Assembly: GCA_004555335.1 (NCBI GenBank)
Contig: SFII01000094.1
Location: 1 to 5,508, forward strand
DNA length: 5,508 nucleotides
DNA from: Coriobacteriaceae bacterium
GTDB taxonomy: Bacteria > Actinomycetota > Coriobacteriia > Coriobacteriales > Eggerthellaceae
Reading direction: 5' to 3'
Position 1 is the first letter of the stretch. Each line of letters opens with the position of its first letter. A program made the position numbers and the translations under genes. Shown piece by piece: positions 1 through 5,508 of this stretch. Under the pieces are notes generated by a model. It was not told the DNA's origin. It ran no database searches and saw only the letters and a program-made list of their open reading frames with translations.

Positions 1-1
1 G

Positions 2-415
2 TTCGTCCTGCGCGAATTCGGCCCCGAACGCCGCAGCATCTTCGAAATCCCCCTGCTGTACAAGGTAAGCGCCCCCTTGAACGCCGCCCCCTTGAACCAT
101 GCGCGCGACATCCTGTTCGCGGTGTTCGAGGTTGTGGAAAACTACTTCTCTGCCTTCATCCCCAAGGTGGATCTGGACGGCGTGCTCGCGACCTTCTTCG
201 AAGAGCAGTACCGCCTGATGGAGGAAAACCTGCGCATCCTGAACGAAAACGGATTCGAAGGCGTATACCGCGAAGCTTTCGTGAACGAAATCCGCGCAGA
301 AATCAAGCGCTGGTTCCGCAATGCCGAATGCATCCCACACGGCAAGTCAGACGAATTCGCCGAGCTGGTCACCGAATACACCGAGTACTGGGAAGGAAAT
401 CGCACGGAAAACTAG
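2..415 (+). CDS. C-terminal part of an unrecognised protein (5' end outside window)
   Basis: The frame is open from the first bases of the window to a TAG stop at 413-415, giving 137 residues of C-terminus. The TTG at 77 and the other internal start-like codons are not needed as starts, because the frame continues upstream of them with protein-like sequence. The visible part looks soluble and largely helical, with alternating acidic and hydrophobic residues, such as EEQYRLMEENLRILNENGFE, then a basic stretch (EIRAEIKRWFRNAEC) and a very acidic tail. There is no membrane segment, signal peptide or catalytic motif that I recognise. It precedes the next gene by 33 nt in the same orientation, so it is probably the upstream member of the same operon. 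I do not recognise the family and assign no function. Confidence 0.8.
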   Translation, partial: FVLREFGPERRSIFEIPLLYKVSAPLNAAPLNHARDILFAVFEVVENYFSAFIPKVDLDGVLATFFEEQYRLMEENLRILNENGFEGVYREAFVNEIRAEIKRWFRNAECIPHGKSDEFAELVTEYTEYWEGNRTEN

Positions 416-442
416 AAAGCAGGCACACTGCATGCCTTCTAG
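412..442 (+). promoter_or_regulatory. Imperfect intercistronic hairpin overlapping the stop codon
   Basis: An inverted repeat runs from CTAGAAAGCAGGCA (412-425) to TGCATGCCTTCTAG (429-442), with a 3-nt CAC loop. Fourteen positions face each other and twelve are complementary; the outer six pairs (CTAGAA/TTCTAG) are perfect, and the two mismatches are 418/436 and 422/432. It contains the upstream gene's stop codon and ends 6 nt before the next ATG. No T-run follows, so it does not look like a standard intrinsic terminator. It could act as an RNA-stability, processing or translation-control element, or as an operator-like palindrome. The structure is seen directly; the role is inference. Confidence 0.55.
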
Positions 443-448
443 CAGACG

Positions 449-2458
449 ATGATCATGAAGACAGTTTTATTCATAGAAGAAAAGTCCCAAAACCAGCACG
501 AGGACCTTATCGAAACCTACCGGGAGTACTCGGGCCTGTTCGTCCAGTGCCTCGAGGCCTTCGATATCCACGTGTGCCCTTGGAACCCGGACGAATACTC
601 CATCTCCAAGGCGGTTCCGGATCTGCTTCGCATCATCGACAGGTCCACGGAATGGCGCGCCATCATCGCAACCGACCTGAGCTTCGGCTGCGGGAAGCAG
701 AAAGGCGCCGCCGCCGTGGGCAACCCGTTCGACCTGTACGACCTGGATCAGACCGAGGATGGCACGTTCATGGACAAGCGCGCCATCGCGGACCCCGAAC
801 CCATCGTGCGGTTGAGCAGGATGCTCGGCGGCGTCCCGCGCGCCTTCCGCAACAGGACCTTCGTGCGCGAGAACTATCCCGACCTGCCCGAAGACGAGAT
901 GCCCGATTTCACCGACAGCCAGCCTTTGATGGAACGCTACCACCTGGGCTGCATCCGTCCTGCCGAAATGCTGTTCGTTTCCCCGCGCAACAGGAACGAC
1001 GAGCTGCTCATTTCGGACAACGGGCGCTGCTCGGGGTCTTTGGCCAACGCCGAATGCCTGCACTGGAGCTTCGCCGAGTGCGCGGGCTTCGCGGACAGAT
1101 CGCGCTTCGTGGTGGTGGACCGCAGCCTTCCCCCGTGCATCTCGCACGGCCGCGACATGCTGCAGTTCTGGATGACGGTGATGGCGCTTGCAACCTACGA
1201 CCCCAACAGGGGTTCTTTGCAGTTCGGCCAGCTGTACCGCGCCGAGGTGGAGTTCGATGAAGAAGAAATCCGCAGCAACCTGATCAGCCACTACGCCGAC
1301 TGCTGCCAGGTGAGGGACAAGCTGAAGGAGCGCATGATCGAAGTGCGCCGCCTTCGCATTCCCAGCGAGACCGAAAAGGCCTTCCTGCCCGACTTCCGCA
1401 AGGAAATCCACCTCACCTTCAACCTGCTCGATTCGGACAAGATGTACCTGGATGCCAAGCGCTTCGGCCTGTTCAGCAACATCCCCACCGAAGACGAAAG
1501 CGAATACGCCGGCCAGAAGCGCCGCATCAAGAAGGAAGCAGAAACCCTCTTCCGCGAACCCAAGCGCGCCCTGCGCCAGGCGGAAGACGAATTCCAGACC
1601 TTCGAGCTGCCGAGCGACGACGAGATCCTGCGCAATCCCATGAACCGGCATACCACCGACCTGCTGGTTGCGGAGCTGGAGCAGATCGAGGAGCGCATCT
1701 CCATCGCCAACCCCATGGCGAGCCTGAACTGCGACGATCTGGACGAAGAGGTGAAAGACGAGGAAAAGGCCGTCAAGCACCGTTTCCGCTTCAGGGTGAG
1801 CCTGACCACCATCGCGCTTGCGCTGAGCATCACGGCCGCCGCCATCTTCGTGGGCTATGCGCCCTTCATCTTCGGACTCACCAGCTCCATTACCTTCAAC
1901 CTGCGTGCGCTCATCGCCACCGTGATCATGATTGCGGTGATGGTGGGTATCTGCCTGCTCGACCTGAAGGCGCAGAAGAAGCTGCTCGATGCCAAGATCG
2001 GAACCTTCAACAAGAAGATCGCCTCCATCATCGAGGGCCTGCGCCGCAAGTGCGACCAGATCGGCAACCGCATGTCGGATTTCGCATCCTTCAGAAGGGG
2101 CTGGTATTACCTGAAGAAGAACGACGAGACCCCCAAATTCGTCGGCAAGGAAGAGGAATACCTGGCTAAGAGCCATGCCGACCTGTGCGTGGAGATCGAC
2201 CGTATCCAGGCGGACGCCATGTTCAACCAGCGCTACGAAGACGCGTACCGGGCGCGCTCCTACATGTCCTGGAACGCAGCCGACGACATGGTCAAATCCG
2301 GCCGCGTCTACAACTTCAGCCTAAGTGCGGAAGACGCGACTGCGCGCTACAACACCGCCATCGACGGCGCCGCGCGCACCAGGGTCCCGTTCTCGGCGAT
2401 CGTCTCCCTTGACGTCATGCCCATCAACCCCGTTACGATTGGAAGGGTGACGCGATGA
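449..2458 (+). CDS. Unrecognised two-helix membrane protein with large cytosolic N-terminal region
   Basis: A complete 669-residue protein that I do not recognise. Residues 1-150 look alpha/beta: a strand-like start (KTVLFIEE), a helix (EDLIETYREYSGLFVQCLEAF), a second strand (EWRAIIATD) and a motif PEPIVRLSRMLGGVP at 116-130. No Walker, kinase, nuclease or protease motif is visible. Residues about 280-450 are charged and helical. Two membrane helices follow (about 452-476 and 487-504) with a short outer loop; basic residues lie on both far sides (KHRFRFR before, KAQKKLLDAK after), so both ends should be cytosolic. The tail to about 620 is again helical, possibly coiled-coil. Two in-frame starts exist, ATG 449 and ATG 455; the second gives MKTVLFIEE and is a reasonable alternative. 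Neither has a clear Shine-Dalgarno, as a hairpin fills the upstream gap. The gene overlaps the next by 4 bp, implying translational coupling and probably partnership with that membrane protein. Confidence 0.85.
   Translation: MIMKTVLFIEEKSQNQHEDLIETYREYSGLFVQCLEAFDIHVCPWNPDEYSISKAVPDLLRIIDRSTEWRAIIATDLSFGCGKQKGAAAVGNPFDLYDLDQTEDGTFMDKRAIADPEPIVRLSRMLGGVPRAFRNRTFVRENYPDLPEDEMPDFTDSQPLMERYHLGCIRPAEMLFVSPRNRNDELLISDNGRCSGSLANAECLHWSFAECAGFADRSRFVVVDRSLPPCISHGRDMLQFWMTVMALATYDPNRGSLQFGQLYRAEVEFDEEEIRSNLISHYADCCQVRDKLKERMIEVRRLRIPSETEKAFLPDFRKEIHLTFNLLDSDKMYLDAKRFGLFSNIPTEDESEYAGQKRRIKKEAETLFREPKRALRQAEDEFQTFELPSDDEILRNPMNRHTTDLLVAELEQIEERISIANPMASLNCDDLDEEVKDEEKAVKHRFRFRVSLTTIALALSITAAAIFVGYAPFIFGLTSSITFNLRALIATVIMIAVMVGICLLDLKAQKKLLDAKIGTFNKKIASIIEGLRRKCDQIGNRMSDFASFRRGWYYLKKNDETPKFVGKEEEYLAKSHADLCVEIDRIQADAMFNQRYEDAYRARSYMSWNAADDMVKSGRVYNFSLSAEDATARYNTAIDGAARTRVPFSAIVSLDVMPINPVTIGRVTR
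2441..2446 (+). promoter_or_regulatory. Ribosome binding site for the downstream membrane pseudo-helicase gene
   Basis: GGAAGG lies 8 nt before the ATG at 2455, inside the last codons of the preceding gene. It supports 2455 as the start of the last gene, in the ATGA overlap, although an ATG follows directly at 2458. It is a clearly better Shine-Dalgarno than anything before 449. Confidence 0.7.
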
Positions 2459-5400
2459 TGACCTTCCTCATCTGCGGCGTCCTGCTCGCAGTGCTCGTTG
2501 CCCTCTTCTGGGCGACCTTCTCCAGGACGTCGTCTCCCGAACGGCGTCCTGCCCAGGTGCTGTTGCCCCCTCTCGCCCTCATCCTCTCCGTCGTGCTGCT
2601 CGCGCTGTTCACCTACGCCGATAGCGCCGCGAAGGATATTTGGGTGGTGGCATCCAACAGCTTCGAGCCCCTCCGGAGCGTGAACGCCATCTTCCCGCGT
2701 GCCATCGCGATCAACGCACTGTTCGCCTTCACCTTCCTGTGCGTGAAGCTAGTCTACTTGATGGTGGTTTCCCTGCTTCCCGACAAGGGCATGATGCTGC
2801 TCAGCCATCTGTTCGCCTTCGCGTACGAGATGGATGACGAAAACCGCTGGGTCCTGAAGCGCCGCTTCCTGGGCACGAAGAAGCTCTTCCGTAAGATGTT
2901 CATCGCGGTGCTCATCCTGAGTACCCTGCTGTTCGTGCTCACGGCCATCTTCCCGCGCCTGTTCGGCACCCTGTTCTTCCCCGCCTTCGCCATCATCACC
3001 TTCGGCGAGGTGGTCAGCTTCCTTTCCGGCCTGGAGCCGAAGGACAAGAACGGCGATGCCGTGGAATTCGTCGATGACGGCAGCAAGCGCTATTCCATCT
3101 ACCAGAACCTGATGAGGGTATACGAAAGCTACCAGGACCGCGTCCTGTACTCCGACGTGCTCAACCACGGGTACTTCTCGCAGATCAACAGGGACGACAT
3201 CATCGGCCCCCTGGAAGCCGACAAGGACCGCCTGAAACGCCTGGCCGCCGGCTACCTGAGATCGCTCAAGAGCCTCCACCACGACATCGACGCCGACATG
3301 GCCATGGGCATGGTGGGCCTGCTCGAGGGGAAGAACACCCTGTTCGCCACGCCCTTCTACCGCGACTACACGGACTACTTCGCGCTGCCCCTGGTACGCA
3401 CCCTCATGCAGGGCAACAAGGTGGTCGTGATGTTCGGCGAAGACGTGAGCGAAACCGACCTGCAGGACTGGTTCCGCGAGTCGCTCACCGTCATCTGCGG
3501 CGTCGAGAGCATGTGGCGTCTGGGCAGCCTGCGCACCAAGCAGATCGATCAGCTGGACGTGGCCTTCATGAGCATGTCCGACGCGAACAACCTGGACCTG
3601 ACGCGCGCGCTTGCCCGCCGCCAGAACCGTATCGCCATGGTGGCCATGTTCAACCCCTCGGTTTCCTTCGCCACCTCGCAGATCGGCTTCGGCATCCTGG
3701 CGCGTCGCCTTGCCGCCTTCGGCAGGGTGGTCTACTGCGCCTTCGACAGGAACACCAACGGGCTAGTCGACGCGCTTTCGCATGCGCTTTCCACACCCTT
3801 CTGCGAGGTCTGCCCCACCATCAGCTCGCGCGGGGAAACCTGCAGCATGATCTGGAAGGCCGAAGACCCGCAGGGAGTGAGCCTGCATCATCAGCTCTAC
3901 GGCAACGTGGCGCAGTACCTGGGCCTGGGCACCGAGCTGGGATCGATCGCGCTTCGCTACGACGTGGACAAGGTCACCTGGCTCAGCTCCAAGAACGTCC
4001 CCATCAACGACGTGCGCTGGATTGCCCTGCAGTACTACCGCCAGATCTGCGAGTTCGCCAACCTGCCCACCGCGGCGTGGTCCATCGACGGCCGCTTCAG
4101 CTTCCACGACAGCCTGTGGAGCCAGCGCAGGGAAGACCGCGCGTTCCTGATCGTCGAAGACGAGTCCTGCAACTCCTTCGAGATCCTGCGCCAGTTCAGC
4201 ACCCGCGCCTGCAGCAACTCCTTCATCAACGTGATATCGCCCGACTACCTGCTGCGCGACTACATGTCCGACAACTCCAAGCTGTTGGTTCGCGATTCCA
4301 AGGCCATCCCCCGCATCGTCCCCGACTATTCGCTGGGACTGCGCAACGTGGCGCTTTCCGTCTTCGCGCGCCTGGCCCAGGAGCCCATGGACCTGCGCGA
4401 CATCCGCAAGCAGTTCGAGCTTGCCGAAATCGAATCGCAGGACATCCGCGCCACCTTGTGCCAGCTTGCGTTGAAGTACATCGTTCCCAACTCCACACGC
4501 GAAATCGTGTCCGAATGCCTACTCGAGGAAACCGTGCACGAAAGCATCGACCCGGAAAGCCTGCGCTACCTTGACCGCACCCAGATCCGCCTGGTGAAGG
4601 GCTGCGAGCTGCACCGATACTGCGAAACCATCCTGCGCAACGCCTTCTACGTCTGCGAAGACGAAAGCATCGACAAGCGCGTGCTGGGTTCGTGCCTGTA
4701 CGGCCACGTATACCAGAACATGGTGCCCGGGCAGTTCGTATCCCTGGAAGGCAGGTACTACGAGGTACTGGACATCACCGTTTCGTCCCGCAGCACCAGC
4801 CGCGTGGCGCTGCGCCGTGCCGCGGACCATTTTTCCAGAAGGCGCTTCTACCGCCAGGTCAAGGAAGTGCGCCTGGGCAACTGGGATTCGTCCTCACGTT
4901 GGCACAGGACCCGCTCGTATTCGGGCGTGAACATCCAGGTAGCCGAAGTGGACGTGAGCGTACACACCGAAGGCTATGCCGAAATGGCCAGCCGCTCCGA
5001 CTTCAGGACCGCGCGCTACGTGGGACTGAGCCACATCCCCGATCGCGAGTACTTCAAAAAATCCGCCCTCAAGATCTCCGTCGACGGGGCTTCCTCCCAG
5101 GTAATCGCCACCCTCACCGTACTGCTGGGCGAGCTTATCGCCACCATGTACGCGGACAACGCCCAGTACCTGCTCATCGGCAGCACCGCCGCCGAGCGCT
5201 GCGACTGCCCGCGAGGCTCCTATGTGCGCATTTCCAGCGAGGAGACCGCACTGGATCCTTCCTGCATCTACGTCTTCGAGGACAGCAACATCGACCTTGG
5301 CCTGATCGACTCCTTCGACAGGAACGTGGTCCACTTCCTCGAACTGCTCCAGGACTTCTTGGTCTGGCATTCCGACAGGATGGCAAGAAAGAACGTCATC

Positions 5401-5508
5401 GACGTGAACGTGCTCGCCGCAGCCCTGCGCGACTTCATTGCTGACGACACCCTGGATTTTTCCGCCACCGCGCCCGAAGACCCGAAGAAGGCCGCAAAGG
5501 AAGGCGCC
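2455..5508 (+). CDS. Membrane-anchored, catalytically degenerate SF2 helicase-like protein (3' end outside window)
   Basis: An uninterrupted frame of 1018 codons begins in an ATGA overlap with the preceding stop and reaches the right edge without a stop. Residues 1-192 hold five hydrophobic segments (about 2-22, 35-55, 84-108, 148-166, 168-190). Basic loops (SRTSSPERR after the first; KRRFLGTKK between the third and fourth) predict N-terminus outside and the rest in the cytosol. Residues 277-615 follow the order of two RecA-like domains of a YprA/MrfA-type helicase, but the catalytic residues are replaced (separate entry). Residues about 620-740 may be winged-helix-like, and 757-972 resemble the SH3-like plus DUF1998/MZB part of that family without its cysteine cluster. 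The final 46 residues are linker-like (DPKKAAKEGA), so the end may be near. The family call rests on reading motifs by eye and could be wrong; the long frame and membrane segments are firm. ATP hydrolysis is not expected. It is probably co-translated and complexed with the upstream two-helix membrane protein. Confidence 0.85.
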   Translation, partial: MMTFLICGVLLAVLVALFWATFSRTSSPERRPAQVLLPPLALILSVVLLALFTYADSAAKDIWVVASNSFEPLRSVNAIFPRAIAINALFAFTFLCVKLVYLMVVSLLPDKGMMLLSHLFAFAYEMDDENRWVLKRRFLGTKKLFRKMFIAVLILSTLLFVLTAIFPRLFGTLFFPAFAIITFGEVVSFLSGLEPKDKNGDAVEFVDDGSKRYSIYQNLMRVYESYQDRVLYSDVLNHGYFSQINRDDIIGPLEADKDRLKRLAAGYLRSLKSLHHDIDADMAMGMVGLLEGKNTLFATPFYRDYTDYFALPLVRTLMQGNKVVVMFGEDVSETDLQDWFRESLTVICGVESMWRLGSLRTKQIDQLDVAFMSMSDANNLDLTRALARRQNRIAMVAMFNPSVSFATSQIGFGILARRLAAFGRVVYCAFDRNTNGLVDALSHALSTPFCEVCPTISSRGETCSMIWKAEDPQGVSLHHQLYGNVAQYLGLGTELGSIALRYDVDKVTWLSSKNVPINDVRWIALQYYRQICEFANLPTAAWSIDGRFSFHDSLWSQRREDRAFLIVEDESCNSFEILRQFSTRACSNSFINVISPDYLLRDYMSDNSKLLVRDSKAIPRIVPDYSLGLRNVALSVFARLAQEPMDLRDIRKQFELAEIESQDIRATLCQLALKYIVPNSTREIVSECLLEETVHESIDPESLRYLDRTQIRLVKGCELHRYCETILRNAFYVCEDESIDKRVLGSCLYGHVYQNMVPGQFVSLEGRYYEVLDITVSSRSTSRVALRRAADHFSRRRFYRQVKEVRLGNWDSSSRWHRTRSYSGVNIQVAEVDVSVHTEGYAEMASRSDFRTARYVGLSHIPDREYFKKSALKISVDGASSQVIATLTVLLGELIATMYADNAQYLLIGSTAAERCDCPRGSYVRISSEETALDPSCIYVFEDSNIDLGLIDSFDRNVVHFLELLQDFLVWHSDRMARKNVIDVNVLAAALRDFIADDTLDFSATAPEDPKKAAKEGA
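3283..4299 (+). other. Degenerate SF2 helicase core (two RecA-like domains) within the last gene
   Basis: Residues 277-615 of the protein starting at 2455. GKNTLFATPFYRDYT (292-306) occupies the place of a helicase 'GknvlvaTPTGSGKT' motif I; the P-loop positions read Y302, R303, D304 and Y305, so the lysine is lost. KVVVMFGED (322-330) fits motif Ia, and QLDVAFMSMSD (366-376) fits the 'adVvvtTPe' segment. MVAMFNPS (395-402) followed by GILARRL (413-419) sits where YprA-like proteins have 'vViDEvH...vlRRL'. GRVVYCAFDRN (423-433) replaces the SAT motif, and SRGETCSMIW (458-467) resembles the family's 'prgek.fvlWnp'. In the second domain, KVTWLSSKN (506-514) fits motif IV, FLIVEDESCNS (564-574) replaces motif V, and YLLRDYMSDN (598-607) replaces QxxGRxxR. 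The order and spacing are seen; homology is inferred by eye. Confidence 0.45.
4723..5370 (+). other. SH3-like and DUF1998/MZB-like C-terminal region lacking the zinc cysteines
   Basis: Residues 757-972 of the protein starting at 2455. GQFVSLEGRYYEVLDI (759-774), then VALRRAADHFSRR (784-796) and QVKEVRL (801-807), matches the layout of the YprA/Hrq1-family segment 'GaiylHqGetYlVeel ... a.v..vd.dYyT......v.v'. SGVNIQVAEVDVSVHTEGYAEM (823-844, Gly-Tyr included) parallels 'vevt.rV.GYrk'. IYVFEDSNIDLGLIDSF (938-954) parallels 'iFiyDgypGGiGlae', followed by a helix HFLELLQDFLVWH. In MrfA-type proteins four zinc-binding cysteines follow this helix; here residues 972-1018 contain no cysteine. The only nearby cysteines are C916, C918 and C937, which lie before that point. 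Confidence 0.4.

Noticed and set aside
77..415. A separate small gene of 112 codons starting at TTG 77.
   Set aside because: The same frame is open back to the first bases of the window, and there is no ribosome binding site ahead of 77, so this is the tail of a longer gene.
412..442. Intrinsic terminator separating the first gene from the second.
   Set aside because: The stem is present but the expected run of T residues is not; the sequence continues with mixed bases into the next start.
328..1260. A 310-codon plus-strand open frame overlapping the end of the first gene and the start of the second.
   Set aside because: Arg/Pro-rich shadow composition, crosses a clear gene boundary, and competes with a well-supported frame.
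467..2176. A long (569-codon) open frame on the minus strand opposite the two-helix membrane protein gene.
   Set aside because: Its translation is low-complexity in character (runs rich in Val, Gly, Glu, Gln, His) as expected from the reverse of GC-rich codons, and the plus-strand frame there gives a coherent protein with membrane helices and gene-to-gene coupling.
4132..4140. Motif VI of the second RecA domain at SLWSQRREDR (residues 553-562).
   Set aside because: It superficially resembles 'slwQ..GRaGR', but it lies only about 45 residues after the motif IV-like strand, too close; YLLRDYMSDN at 598-607 fits the expected spacing better.
3513..4574. A 353-codon plus-strand open frame inside the last gene.
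   Set aside because: It is Arg/Pro/His/Ala-rich out-of-frame translation; the frame from 2455 runs through the same region without a stop and carries the ordered helicase-like segments.
4692..5444. A 250-codon plus-strand frame near the right edge.
   Set aside because: Arg/Pro/His-rich shadow of the frame from 2455, which continues to the window edge with DUF1998/MZB-like landmarks.
1..5508. CRISPR arrays, tRNA/rRNA genes, insertion sequences and direct repeats.
   Set aside because: I saw no repeat-spacer periodicity, RNA-gene signatures, transposase motifs or flanking terminal repeats; the window is almost entirely protein-coding.

Overview
The window is GC-rich (roughly 60% by eye), tightly packed and coding on the + strand only. 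Codon choice (GC-ending codons, frequent AGG for Arg) and gene style suggest a high-GC Gram-positive, perhaps a gut Coriobacteriia/Eggerthellaceae-type actinobacterium. That assignment is a low-confidence inference, because no marker gene is present.

Layout: (1) the last 137 codons of a gene of unknown function, cut by the left edge and ending at 415; (2) a 33-nt gap holding an imperfect 14-bp hairpin; (3) a complete 669-codon gene (449-2458) for a protein with a soluble N-terminal region, two membrane helices and a helical C-terminal tail; (4) a gene starting at 2455 in a 4-bp ATGA overlap, which stays open for all 1018 codons to the right edge. The three genes look like one operon.

The last gene is the most interesting. 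It begins with five predicted membrane helices. Its large cytosolic part reads, by eye, like a superfamily 2 helicase of the YprA/MrfA (Hrq1-like) kind with its C-terminal DUF1998/MZB-type region, but every catalytic motif I could align is replaced: the Walker A lysine, the DExH box, the SAT motif, motif V and the motif VI arginines. The four-cysteine zinc cluster expected near the end is also missing. I interpret it as a membrane-anchored pseudo-helicase, translationally coupled to a second membrane protein with a large cytosolic part. A plausible but unproven picture is a membrane-associated complex in which the helicase fold has become a scaffold or nucleic-acid/nucleotide sensor, possibly in a conflict or defence system. 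No effector, nuclease, protease or active NTPase is visible in the window, so function remains open.
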